Part shown: positions 8,773-17,612 of the stretch, one piece after another | Numbering within the stretch: the stretch's first letter is position 1 | Layout of the letters: the number at the start of each line of letters is the position of its first letter | NCBI RefSeq assembly: GCF_000422305.1 | Contig: NZ_AULN01000019.1 | Location: 103,284-167,283 of the forward strand | DNA from: Luteimonas mephitis DSM 12574 | Lineage (GTDB): Bacteria > Pseudomonadota > Gammaproteobacteria > Xanthomonadales > Xanthomonadaceae | DNA length: 64,000 nucleotides | Reading direction: 5' to 3' | Notes under the pieces: model-generated | What the model saw: the letters and a program-made list of their open reading frames with translations, nothing else | What the model was told of the DNA's origin: nothing | Database searches by the model: none | Position numbers and translations under genes: made by a program

Positions 8773-10631
8773 TCCGCGCGGCAGTGGAAGCGGCCAGGGC
8801 CGCGATCGGCTTGGCCATGCGCCCCATCGCTGCGATAGCCGCTCCCGCGGGCCTGGTTTTGCTCTGGCTGGGCAGCGCCACGCCGGCACACGCGCAGGAA
8901 CGGATCCTGTCCTACGACAGCGTGATCGAAGTGCGCGCCGACGGCAGCCTCGACATCACCGAGGACATCCGCGTGCACGCCGCCGGCTCCGCCATCCGCC
9001 GCGGCATCTACCGCGATTTCCCGACCCGCTACAAAGACCGGTTGGGCAACAACGTCGTGGTCGGCTTCGAAATGCTCGGCGTGCAGCGCGACGGCAGGCC
9101 GGAACCCTGGTTCACCGAACGCCGCGGCAACGGCGTGCGCATCAACACCGGCAACGACCACTTCCTGCAGGTGCCGGCCGACTACACGTTCCGCCTGCAC
9201 TACCGCACCACCCGCCAGCTCGGCTTCTTCGACGACCACGACGAGCTGTACTTCAACGCCATCGGCACCGGCTGGGACTTCGCGATCGAACGCGGCAGCG
9301 TCGAGGTGCGCCTGCCACGCCCGGTTCCGGTCGCGGAGATGAAGGCCGAGGGCTACACCGGCGGCTACGGATCGACCACGCAGGGCTTCGACGCCGGACT
9401 GCCGGCTCCCGGCGTTGCGCGCTGGACGCTGGCGCGGCCGCTGCCACCCGGTGAAGGCATGACCGTGGTGCTGTCGTTCCCGAAGGGCGTCGTCACCGCG
9501 CCCAGCCGTGCGCAGAAGACATGGTGGCTGCTGAGGGACAACAGCGCGGTCCTGATCGCCCTGTGCGGGTTCGTGGTGCTGCTGGTGTTCTGCATCGTCC
9601 GCTGGCGCAAGGTCGGCCGCGATCCGCCGCAAGGCGTGGTGGTAGTGCAGTACGACCCGCCGGATGACTACTCACCCGCCGACCTGCGCTTCGTCAGGCG
9701 CATGCGCTACGACAACCGCTGCTTCTCGTCGGACCTGCTGGCCAGCGCCGTCGACGGGGAGGTGCGCATCCACAGGGACGGCGATCCGGAGGCGGGCAGC
9801 TGGCGCCTGGAGTACCTCGGCGCGCCCGTGGCCGGCGGCAAGTTCGGCTTGCGCGAGGCGCTCGGCCTGTTGCGCAAGCGTGGCAGCGACACGGAACCGG
9901 ACGACGTCCCGGGCCCGCGCCGGCTGCTCGATGCGCTGTTTGCGGACGCCCGCGAACTCGAGCTCGACAACTCCAACGCCAGCACCATCGGCAACGCGCG
10001 CATGCTGCATTCGGCCCTGCTGGAGAAGCGCTTCAATCCGCGCATGTTCAAGCGCCACGGCGGCAGCATCGCGATTGCAGTCCTGATCATGGCGCTGACG
10101 CTTGCGCTGGCGATCGGCGTCGGCGTGGTGATGCTCGGCTCCGGCGTCCTGCTGATGCTACCAGTGCTACTGGCCATGCTGGTCGTGGTGGTGGCGTTCG
10201 CCATCCTGGTCAAGGCACCGACTCCCGAGGGCCGCAAGCTGCTCGACGCGATCGAGGGCCTCCGCCGCTACCTGGACGTCGCCGAACGCGACGAACTGGC
10301 CGCCATGCCCGGCCCCGGCGGGCCGCCGATGCTCGATGCACAGCGCTACGAACGGCTGCTGCCGTACGCGGTGGCACTGGACGTGGAGGAGGCGTGGACG
10401 AAGAAGTTCACCCTGGCCGTCGGCGCGGCCGCCGCGGCCGCGACCACCGCCGCGATCACGTGGTACCAGGGCGGGCACGGCGACAGCCTGGGCAGCCTGA
10501 CCAGCGCCATCGGCGACAGCCTCAGCTCGCAGATCGCCTCGTCAGCCACCCCGCCCGGCAGTTCCTCCGGCGGCGGTGGCGGCGGTTTCTCCGGCGGCGG
10601 CGGCGGCGGTGGCGGTGGTGGCGGACGCTGA
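8769..10631 (+). CDS. DUF2207 membrane protein with poly-Gly tail
   Basis: 620 residues. A signal peptide ends around AHAQ (about residue 43). A large extracytoplasmic DUF2207 domain follows (SYDSVIEVRADGSLDITEDI and onward). One transmembrane span lies near 255-275 and a second hydrophobic pair near 440-480. The last 40 residues are Ser/Gly-rich and end in an almost pure Gly run, a hallmark of the family. Translationally coupled to lemA. Its 3' end overlaps the convergent ClpP-like lipoprotein gene by 90 bases. Confidence 0.92.
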   Translation: MIRAAVEAARAAIGLAMRPIAAIAAPAGLVLLWLGSATPAHAQERILSYDSVIEVRADGSLDITEDIRVHAAGSAIRRGIYRDFPTRYKDRLGNNVVVGFEMLGVQRDGRPEPWFTERRGNGVRINTGNDHFLQVPADYTFRLHYRTTRQLGFFDDHDELYFNAIGTGWDFAIERGSVEVRLPRPVPVAEMKAEGYTGGYGSTTQGFDAGLPAPGVARWTLARPLPPGEGMTVVLSFPKGVVTAPSRAQKTWWLLRDNSAVLIALCGFVVLLVFCIVRWRKVGRDPPQGVVVVQYDPPDDYSPADLRFVRRMRYDNRCFSSDLLASAVDGEVRIHRDGDPEAGSWRLEYLGAPVAGGKFGLREALGLLRKRGSDTEPDDVPGPRRLLDALFADARELELDNSNASTIGNARMLHSALLEKRFNPRMFKRHGGSIAIAVLIMALTLALAIGVGVVMLGSGVLLMLPVLLAMLVVVVAFAILVKAPTPEGRKLLDAIEGLRRYLDVAERDELAAMPGPGGPPMLDAQRYERLLPYAVALDVEEAWTKKFTLAVGAAAAAATTAAITWYQGGHGDSLGSLTSAIGDSLSSQIASSATPPGSSSGGGGGGFSGGGGGGGGGGGR

Positions 10632-11939
10632 CACCCGGCCCGTGCGGCGCAGGCTGGCCATCGGGCCGTCGGCGGCGCAGGTTTCATCCGGGAACCCGAA
10701 CTCGCCCCCCAGCGACACCGCGCAGGCCTCGATCGCGGCCTGGTCACGCGCCGGCTCGCAGCGACTGGCGAACGCGCGCAGGAACGCATCCCGACGCTTG
10801 ACGAAGTCGTCGCCGCACTTGCGCGCCAGGATGATGCGGTCGAGGTCGTCCTGCACCGCGTTTGCGCCGGACAGCCCGTACTCGCGCAGCTCGTTGGCAT
10901 CCAGCAGGCGCAGGCTGCGGTTGGGCACGGTCATCATCAGGTCGGCCACCGCGGCCGAGGCGCCGTTGCGCTCCAGGTAGTCCTTGATCTCGCCGTACAC
11001 CTCGCGCAGCTCCTGGCTGAGCTCGGCGCGCGTGCTGGCCTGCGAACCCACCCGCACCATGCGGTGGATGCCGACCTTGCCGGCGATCTCGCGGTTGTCG
11101 CCGGCCGCCAGCACCAGGACGCAGGCGCTGTGGCAGATCGAGTCGGCGCGCACGCGGATCGTCCAGTGCGAACCGGCGATCGCGTCGCCGGCCGGCATCG
11201 CGTCTTCGACGCGGCCACCGGTCGAGTTGATGTCGAGGATGCGGGTGTCGATCCCCATCCGGTCGGCCATCGCCGCGGTGCGCTGCATCAGCGCGGTGAA
11301 GTCGCCGCTGATCTTGCCCTCGTAGCGCAGCCGCACGGCGCCGCGTTCGCGGCAGGGCGACATCGCGGCCTCGACGTCCTGGAAGCCGAGATCGACCAGC
11401 GGGCGCGCTTCGTCGGCCGACCCGTCGGCGATCACGACGGCGGGTTCGCCGGCATTGTCGCCGGGCGCATCTTCCGCTGCAGTCGAAGACGATTGCGCGG
11501 CGACGGCATCGGTCACGCCCAGCACGGCGGCAGCGACGTCCTTGGGCGGTGCCGGCGCGGCAGCGGCTTCGGCCTGCCCTGCCGGCGGCTCCGATGCGGG
11601 CGCGATGGCAACCGTGCCCGGCAGCGGCGCGCCGTCCAGGTCGCAATCGATCCACGCATCGCCCGACAGCAGCCGCAGCGCCGGCCAGTCGGTGCCCTTG
11701 AGCAACTCGGCCTGTGTGGCCCTGGCCGGCTTGGCGTCGCTGCTGACCGCGCCGGCATCCTCGCTGCCACTGGCCACCACGGTCTTCGACGGCGCCGGCA
11801 CGGGCGCCGGCGCCTGTTGCCGACAGGCCGCCAGCAGCAGGCAGGCAATGGCGAGGCAAGGCAGCACGAACCGCTGCGATGGAAGGCGGAACCGGGTGGG
11901 AATCACGTCGAAGGGGCTCTGCAGGAGGCGCGAAGCCAT
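10542..11939 (-). CDS. ClpP/crotonase-fold-like lipoprotein
   Basis: 465 residues. A lipoprotein signal peptide with lipobox LLAAC lies at about residues 35-39, followed by a low-complexity Ala/Pro region to about 170. A domain then resembles the periplasmic Clp-protease-like (COG3904) fold: ILDINSTGGRVEDAM, then the CHSACVLVLAAG motif in which the Ser would be the nucleophile, and VGIHRMVR. A Cys-containing C-terminus follows. The final 30 codons lie antisense to the Gly-rich tail of the DUF2207 gene and encode Ala/Thr/Gly. The protease role is inferred from the fold only. Confidence 0.8.
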   Translation of the reverse strand: MASRLLQSPFDVIPTRFRLPSQRFVLPCLAIACLLLAACRQQAPAPVPAPSKTVVASGSEDAGAVSSDAKPARATQAELLKGTDWPALRLLSGDAWIDCDLDGAPLPGTVAIAPASEPPAGQAEAAAAPAPPKDVAAAVLGVTDAVAAQSSSTAAEDAPGDNAGEPAVVIADGSADEARPLVDLGFQDVEAAMSPCRERGAVRLRYEGKISGDFTALMQRTAAMADRMGIDTRILDINSTGGRVEDAMPAGDAIAGSHWTIRVRADSICHSACVLVLAAGDNREIAGKVGIHRMVRVGSQASTRAELSQELREVYGEIKDYLERNGASAAVADLMMTVPNRSLRLLDANELREYGLSGANAVQDDLDRIILARKCGDDFVKRRDAFLRAFASRCEPARDQAAIEACAVSLGGEFGFPDETCAADGPMASLRRTGRVSASATTATAAAAAGETAATAAGGTAGRGG

Positions 11940-12085
11940 AGTCTATGTCCCGCGCGTACCGGCGGCCGAATGCGCGATGAACATTCCGCCGCGCACCGTC
12001 GCGAGCGCGCCGGCTGCCCGCCCGCGGACGCAGCCTCCACGCCGGCCGCATGACAATGCCGCGGCAGCCCGGACCGGAGACGCCG

Positions 12086-12832
12086 ATGGCCCGCAACACG
12101 ATGGACTACCCGCCGCTCAACACGCCCAAGCCGATCGCGACCGACGCCTGGATCGTCGACGGCCCGATCATCCGCTTCGGCATGCCGTGGCCGAAGATGC
12201 CCTTCCCCACCCGGATGACGCTGCTGCGCCTGCACGGCGGCGACCTGTTCGTGCACTCGCCCACGCCGCTGACCGCTCCGCTGCGCGACCGGATCGCGAC
12301 GCTCGGCACGCCGCGCTGGATCGTCGGCCCCAACCGCATCCACTACTGGTGGATCCCCGAATGGAAGGCCGCCTTCCCCGATGCCGGCGTCTGGCTGGCG
12401 CCGCGCATCCGCGAACAGGCCGGCGCGCGGATCGACTTCGCCGCGCATCGGCTCGACGCCGAAACCGGCTATCCGTGGGACGGCGCGATCTCCACCCTGC
12501 CGGTCGCCGGCAGCTTCATGACCGAGGTCGAGTTTTTCCACCACCCGAGCCGGACGCTGGTGCTCACCGATTTCATCGAGAACTTCGAACCCGGCAAGCT
12601 CGGCAGCGGGTGGATGCGCTGGCTCACCCGGCTGGGCGGCGTGCAGGATCCCAACGGCGCCATGCCGCGCGACATGCGCCGCACTTTCGCGCGCCAGCGG
12701 CCGCAGCTCAGGGCCGCGGTCGAACGCATGCTGGCGTGGGAGCCCGAACGCATCGTGCTCGCCCACGGCCGCTGGTACGAACGCGACGGCACCGCGGAGC
12801 TACGGCGCGCGTTCGGCTGGCTGCTGGAATAG
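12086..12832 (+). CDS. DUF4336 (metallo-beta-lactamase-like) protein
   Basis: 248 residues of the DUF4336 family, a relative of the MBL fold. Visible features are TRMTLLRLHGGDLFVHSPTP, the central GPNRIHYWWIPEWKAAFPDA and the late FEPGKLGSGWMRW and RIVLAHGRWYERDG segments. The classical HxHxDH zinc motif is absent, as is usual for this group. The start at 12086 is preferred over 12050 because GGAGA lies a few bases upstream. Confidence 0.85.
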   Translation: MARNTMDYPPLNTPKPIATDAWIVDGPIIRFGMPWPKMPFPTRMTLLRLHGGDLFVHSPTPLTAPLRDRIATLGTPRWIVGPNRIHYWWIPEWKAAFPDAGVWLAPRIREQAGARIDFAAHRLDAETGYPWDGAISTLPVAGSFMTEVEFFHHPSRTLVLTDFIENFEPGKLGSGWMRWLTRLGGVQDPNGAMPRDMRRTFARQRPQLRAAVERMLAWEPERIVLAHGRWYERDGTAELRRAFGWLLE

Positions 12833-13001
12833 CCGCGCAGCCGCCACCGGCTGCCGGTGCCGCGCCAGCGACGCCCGTCAAGCGGCGCAGTGCCCGCCGC
12901 AAGCGCGGCGACGCCGACGCGGACGATCCAGCCCAGAGCGGTCGTCGCGTCGCGCCTTCCGAACGATGCGGTACCGCGAGCCGGCCTTGTCCAAACCTGC
13001 C

Positions 13002-13706
13002 TTAGTCGCGCGAGGGGATCTTCAATCCGCGCTGCACCGCCGGACGCGCCAGCCCGCGTTCGAGCCAGGCCGCGACGTTGCCGAAGCGGTCGTACTCCAC
13101 CAGTTCGCGCGCCTCGTAGAAGGTGATCAGGTTGTTCACCCATCCCAGCGTGGCGATGTCGGCGATGGTGTAGTCGCTGCCCATGATCCAGTCGCGCCCC
13201 GCGAGCCGCCCGTCGAGCACGCCCAGCAGCCGCTTCGACTCGTTGACGTAACGCTCCAGCGGGCGCTTGTCCTCGTACTGCCTGCCGGCGAACTTGTTGA
13301 AGAACCCCACCTGCCCGAACATCGGCCCGATCGACGCCATCTGGAAGAACACCCACTGGATCGTCTCCCAGCGCGCGGCGGCATCGGCGGGAATGAACTT
13401 GCCGGTCTTGTCGGCCAGGTACATCAGGATCGCGCCGGATTCGAACAGGCCGAGCGGCTTTCCGCCCGGGCCGTCGGGATCGATGATCGCCGGGATCTTG
13501 CCGTTGGGATTGAGCGCGAGGAACTCGGGCAGGTGGCTCTCGTTTTCCATGATGTCCACCAGGTGCGCCTCGTACGGCAGCCCGGTTTCCTCGAGCATGA
13601 TCGAGGCCTTCACCCCGTTGGGCGTGTCGAGCGAATACAGCTGGATGCGGTCTGGATGCCGCGCCGGCCAGCGGCTGGCGATGGGGAAGGCGGAAAGATC
13701 GGCCAT
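13002..13706 (-). CDS. Glutathione S-transferase, YfcG/Ure2p-like
   Basis: 234 residues. The N-terminal thioredoxin-like domain carries TPNGVKASIMLEE, the TPNG signature of the Nu-class/YfcG group, and NPNGKIPAIIDP. The all-helical C-terminal domain has the DYTIADIATLGWV N-capping motif. Such enzymes bind glutathione or its disulfide and act as disulfide-bond reductases or conjugate electrophiles in the cytosol. It is monocistronic and convergent with the DUF4336 gene. Confidence 0.92.
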   Translation of the reverse strand: MADLSAFPIASRWPARHPDRIQLYSLDTPNGVKASIMLEETGLPYEAHLVDIMENESHLPEFLALNPNGKIPAIIDPDGPGGKPLGLFESGAILMYLADKTGKFIPADAAARWETIQWVFFQMASIGPMFGQVGFFNKFAGRQYEDKRPLERYVNESKRLLGVLDGRLAGRDWIMGSDYTIADIATLGWVNNLITFYEARELVEYDRFGNVAAWLERGLARPAVQRGLKIPSRD

Positions 13707-13788
13707 GTCGTGCTCCTGCGGGGGACTGTCGCCAATCTGCGTCCACGGCGGCGAGGTGGCAAGCGGACGCTGTGTTGCCGCGGCGCGC

Positions 13789-14496
13789 TCAATCCCGGGC
13801 CAGTGACCAGAAGCCGATGGCGCGGCGATGCCGGTAGCCGAGCCGCTCGTACAGCCGCAGGGCGCGCTCGTTGCCGCGGCTCACGTGCAGGAACGGCAGG
13901 CGGCCGCGGCGCAGGGTGTCGTTGGTCAGCATCGCGGTCAGCCGCTGCGCATGGCCGCGGCCGGTGAAATCCGGATGGGTACAGATCGCGCTCATCTCCT
14001 GCGCCGCGTCCGTGCCCAGGCGCTCGCCGATCATCGCCGCCAGCCGGCCGTCGTGACGGATGCCGAAATAGCGGCCCAGTTCCATCGTGCGTTCGCGGAA
14101 GTAGTGCGGATAGACCAGCGCGGTCAGCGCCAGCACGTCGTCGCGGTCGGCCTCGGACAGCGCGACCACCTCCGGCCCGTCGGCCATCTCCAGCGGCGCG
14201 TCGCAGACCATCTGCGCCAGCGGATCGAAGGCCTGCAGGCGCCAGCCGTCCGGCACCGCGGCCGGCGCAACGCCCAGCAGGTAGACGCTTTCGCCCGGCG
14301 CGACCAGCGCATCGAATGCGTCGCCCATTGCAACGCCCGCATCCGCCACCCCGAGGAACGGCGCGAACGCCGCCGGATAGCGCGCCACGTCGCCCGCGCG
14401 CAGCGCGATGTCGCGATGGCGGCTGCACAGCGACGCCCAGAACGGATTGTCGAGTCCCATCGTCGCGTCCACGGGCATGTTCTCTACTTCCCACAC
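13789..14496 (-). CDS. GNAT-family N-acetyltransferase
   Basis: 235 residues. The C-terminal half is a GNAT domain with the acetyl-CoA loop HPDFTGRGHAQRL and the final RGNERALRLYERLGY motif. The N-terminal half resembles the FR47/GCN5-related extension. The start is placed at a GTG (14496) because AAGGAG sits six bases upstream. The ATG at 14478 is the alternative. It lies 11 bases after the DUF1615 gene and is probably co-transcribed with it. The acceptor is unknown. Confidence 0.88.
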   Translation of the reverse strand: MWEVENMPVDATMGLDNPFWASLCSRHRDIALRAGDVARYPAAFAPFLGVADAGVAMGDAFDALVAPGESVYLLGVAPAAVPDGWRLQAFDPLAQMVCDAPLEMADGPEVVALSEADRDDVLALTALVYPHYFRERTMELGRYFGIRHDGRLAAMIGERLGTDAAQEMSAICTHPDFTGRGHAQRLTAMLTNDTLRRGRLPFLHVSRGNERALRLYERLGYRHRRAIGFWSLARD

Positions 14497-14507
14497 GGCC
14501 CGCTCCT

Positions 14508-15674
14508 TCAGCGCCGCGCCATGCAGCGCTTCCAGCGCTCGTTGACGCGGTTGGCAAACCACGCCGTGGTCAGCTTGCGCGTGATCTTGGGGCTGTGCAG
14601 GTCGATGCCCGGCAGCACCGCACGCGGCAACGGCTCCCGGGCGGCAGCGTCGGCCAGTTCGAAGACGCGCGCGTACAGGCTGGTGTCCTCGAACGCCAGC
14701 GAATCGCCCTTCTCCAGCGCGCGCCGGATCGCCGCGTCGCCCATGTCCAGCCTCGGCCCGAGCGCGCGCACCGCGCGCTCGGTGGCACCGGGCTGGTCGA
14801 GCGGCGCGCCGGGGCGCAGCAGATCGCCGTCCAGCGCCAGCTCGATTCCGGAGGCACGGCTGACCGCCGCCTGGAACGCCGCGTTGCGGCTCGCGTACCA
14901 GCCGGCGTTGAAGTCCGCGAAGCGATACAGCGGCGCCTCGTAGCGCGCCGGGTAGCCCAGCAGGTGCGCAATGCCGAAATACATGCCGCCGCGGCGCGTG
15001 AACACCTCGTGCCGGATCGAGCCGTCGACCGGGTACGGATAGTCCTTTGCATGTGCTTCGGCAAAATCGATCGCGACCTGCATCGGCCCGCCGGTATGCA
15101 CCGGGTTGAGCCCGGCGAACAGGCGCCCGCCCAGCGGCACCATGCCGATGAAGTCCTCGAACAGCGCGCTCAGTTCGCGCTCGGTCTGCACGCGTTCGAT
15201 CCGCTCGGCATAACTGCGCCCGTCGGGCGAACGGATGCGAAGCGCGGCGCCGACGAGCACCTTCGGTACGTGCATCGACGCCGCGCGCCGGTCGATTTCC
15301 TCGCGCGCGATCTTTCCTAGCCCCGGCACCTGCGGGTTGGCCGTGAAGGTGGATTCCTGCTCGGTCACCGCCAGCACCGCGCACAGGTTCTCCGGCGTCG
15401 GCGCGATGCCCTGCGCGAACAGCGCCACCTGGATGTCGGCCGCCCAGCCTTCGCGATCGGGTGTCCTGGCCGGCATCCGCGCGACGATGTGGGCACTCAC
15501 CTCGTCAGGCGTGCGCTGCGCCTCCAGCGGCGCCCGCGTCGCGCAGCCGGCGAGCAGCAGCGATGCAACGAGGAACACATGCCGCGGCACCGGCTGGAAC
15601 AGCCGCAGGCACGCACGGCGTGCAACTGCCCGGCCGAGCGTGGTTTCGGTGCAAATGGAATGAACGGCAGGCAT
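14508..15674 (-). CDS. DUF1615 lipoprotein
   Basis: 388 residues. The signal peptide ends in a lipobox (LLLAGC at about residues 39-44). The rest is one DUF1615 domain with QESTFTANPQVPGLGKIARE, which resembles the catalytic-Glu region of lysozyme-like folds, and YFGIAHLLGYPARYEAPLYR. The family is found in Gram-negative envelopes and is sometimes compared with lytic transglycosylases, but the activity is unproven. A GNAT gene follows immediately. Confidence 0.88.
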   Translation of the reverse strand: MPAVHSICTETTLGRAVARRACLRLFQPVPRHVFLVASLLLAGCATRAPLEAQRTPDEVSAHIVARMPARTPDREGWAADIQVALFAQGIAPTPENLCAVLAVTEQESTFTANPQVPGLGKIAREEIDRRAASMHVPKVLVGAALRIRSPDGRSYAERIERVQTERELSALFEDFIGMVPLGGRLFAGLNPVHTGGPMQVAIDFAEAHAKDYPYPVDGSIRHEVFTRRGGMYFGIAHLLGYPARYEAPLYRFADFNAGWYASRNAAFQAAVSRASGIELALDGDLLRPGAPLDQPGATERAVRALGPRLDMGDAAIRRALEKGDSLAFEDTSLYARVFELADAAAREPLPRAVLPGIDLHSPKITRKLTTAWFANRVNERWKRCMARR

Positions 15675-15910
15675 GGGGAGAGGGGCACGTCAATGGCCGC
15701 AGCCTAGCAGGGCACTGGCCGCACAGCGCGTGACCGCGGCGACCGATGTCCTGATGTCCCGGACTACCCCGGACGGCACCGGTAGATCCGGCGGAGTCGC
15801 CGCCGGTCGCCACCGACGGACGCAGCGGGCGGGCTTCGAACCGTAGTGCCGCTGCAGTGTGCAGCGGTGCGAGGACCCGGGCAGGAAAATCCCGCCCGGA
15901 TCCGCAGGGG

Positions 15911-16846
15911 TCAACGCGTACTGACGTTACCGTTTGGCGTGCCATCGACGATATTGGTCGACACGCGGTTGCTTCCGTACGAGAAGATGTCGCCCCCGGA
16001 CTGCGAAACGAGGCCGCGATAGTTGCCGGTGATGACGTTGCCGGAAATCAGCACGCTGGCCAGCCCGCCAGTGGACTTGATGCCGGCGGAACTCGCGTTA
16101 CCGGCGCCGTTGTCCGTGATCTGGCAATCATCCACGCTTGCCTCGACGGCCTGCCCTGCGCTGGAAGCCAGGAATCCGCTGTTGGTGTTGAAGCTCAGGG
16201 TGCTGTTGCGCACCGACACCACGCTGCGATCTTCCGCCTTGATGCCATGCGCATTGGACAACAGCTGGCTGTTGACCACCGAAACGAAGCCGAGGCCGGA
16301 GACCCCCGGCGTCGACTGGATCCCGGCGCCAGCGTTGTTGCTGAAGTGGCTGTTGACCACCACCAGCTTGCTGCTCCCATTGGGCTCGAACAGGACACCA
16401 TTCCTTGAAAAGTTGCGTATGACCACTTTGTCCATGTGCAACTCGGTGCCGCTGATAAAGCGGACGCCGTAGATCCCGGTGCCGGCACCATCGATGGTGA
16501 GGTTGCGCAGGTGAACACTGCCGCTGCCGGCATTGATGATGATGCCGGTGGTACCAGTCGCCAGGATGCTGCCTTCCACGGCGCCGCCGTCGATGGTGAT
16601 GGGCTTGGTGATGGTGACCACCCCGAACCCGCCCGGATCGAGCACGCTGATCACGCCCTTCGCGACGGTTTTGGAGATCGCGCCTGCGAAGGTCTTGCAG
16701 GGGGCGGTGCGGCTGCACGGATTGGCATCGTCGCCTACCCCTGACACCCAGGTACGGCTAGCCTGCGCGAACGCAGCCGTGTTCAGGGCAAAGAAAAGCA
16801 CGGTGAAGCCGGCGAGCCGGCAGGCCCACTTGCGTGTCTGCAACAT
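15911..16846 (-). CDS. Secreted right-handed beta-helix protein
   Basis: 311 residues. A signal peptide ends near AFAQ (about residue 28). CKTFAGAISKTVAKGVISVL then leads into repeated beta-helix rungs rich in Asn, Ser, Val and Gly (such as VVIRNFSRNGVLFEP and LLSNAHGIKAEDRSVVSVRN). This is the parallel beta-helix (PbH1) pattern of pectate-lyase-like and adhesin proteins. No lyase active site is recognisable. A CxxxxxxC pair (CSRTAPC) sits in the N-terminal cap. Probably surface or periplasmic; the ligand is unknown. Confidence 0.85.
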   Translation of the reverse strand: MLQTRKWACRLAGFTVLFFALNTAAFAQASRTWVSGVGDDANPCSRTAPCKTFAGAISKTVAKGVISVLDPGGFGVVTITKPITIDGGAVEGSILATGTTGIIINAGSGSVHLRNLTIDGAGTGIYGVRFISGTELHMDKVVIRNFSRNGVLFEPNGSSKLVVVNSHFSNNAGAGIQSTPGVSGLGFVSVVNSQLLSNAHGIKAEDRSVVSVRNSTLSFNTNSGFLASSAGQAVEASVDDCQITDNGAGNASSAGIKSTGGLASVLISGNVITGNYRGLVSQSGGDIFSYGSNRVSTNIVDGTPNGNVSTR

Positions 16847-17273
16847 GAAGTTTCCCCTTGGGACTGTGATGGACCGCCGATCGCTCGCTGGCGCCGGACG
16901 GACCGCGCCAATCTACCCCAAACACCTGAGCTTCGACCGCTCCCGCGAACTGGCTGGACTTGCCCCTGAATCGCGTTTGCACGGCACTTGTCATCCACCT
17001 TTTGGCGCCGACCTTCACGGGCAAAGTGCACAGCCTGCGCCACCGCCGCGGAAGGCTGCTCGCACCCAAAGGCGATCATCGGCTGCAGGACTGCGCCGCA
17101 TTCCAGCCAGTGGGACGATGCGCTGGCCAGGCCGCAGCCGGGCCGTCATCCGACCTGCTGGCGATGTCGATCCGGCCCTCGCCCGATCGTCATCCTGGCG
17201 AGGGCGTCCTTCCGGGCGCCCGTCCGCGCCACGGTTCCATGCCCGCCCCCGCACTTCAGACAGGAGACCCGCC
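16847..17273. other. Intergenic region without a recognised gene
   Basis: 427 bases between the divergent beta-helix gene and the DUF1428 remnant. I see no conserved reading frame. It must hold the promoters of both flanking genes. A CAGGAG ribosome-binding site ends it, seven bases before the ATG at 17274. Confidence 0.5.
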
Positions 17274-17561
17274 ATGTCCTACATCGACGGCTTCGTGATC
17301 GCCGTTCCCAACGCCAGGCGCGAAGCGTTCATCGCCCACGCCGACGCATACGACCCCATCTTCATCGAGGTCGGCGCCACCCGCGTCCTCGAGTGCTGGG
17401 GCGACGACGTGCCCGACGGCAAGCTCACCGACTTCCGCCGCGCGGTGCAAGGCCGTTGCGGGCATTGCGTCCCAGTTTTGTCGGCCGTCCGCCCGATTCC
17501 GCCGCGTACGCGGCAGCAACTGACGCGCACCGGCAAGCAACTGCCGCAGCACGCGCGTTGA
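17274..17561 (+). pseudogene. Truncated DUF1428 gene
   Basis: The first 57 codons encode a textbook DUF1428 N-terminus (MSYIDGFVIAVPNARREAF, VLECWGDDVPDGKLTDFRRA). After about position 17445 the frame continues into unrelated Arg/Pro-rich sequence and stops at 17561. Normal family members are about 115-120 residues and end in a conserved DEMPFDGKRM-type segment, which is absent here. A good ribosome-binding site remains. Likely a 3' deletion or replacement; it is unlikely to fold normally. Confidence 0.75.
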
Positions 17562-17612
17562 CGCGCGCCGCGCACTTGGCAACACTCATCGGTTGCGAAA
17601 TTCCGGACTGCG

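Noticed and set aside
5611..8889. Very long minus-strand open frame of 1092 codons
   Set aside because: It is the antisense shadow of the TolB/TPR, S4 and LemA genes. High GC suppresses stops, and the translation is low in hydrophobic order and His/Arg/Gly-rich.
13789..15384. Single 531-codon minus-strand protein covering GNAT and part of DUF1615
   Set aside because: The frame changes at 14508. The upstream part is a shadow of DUF1615, and the GNAT gene has its own ribosome-binding site and GTG at 14496.
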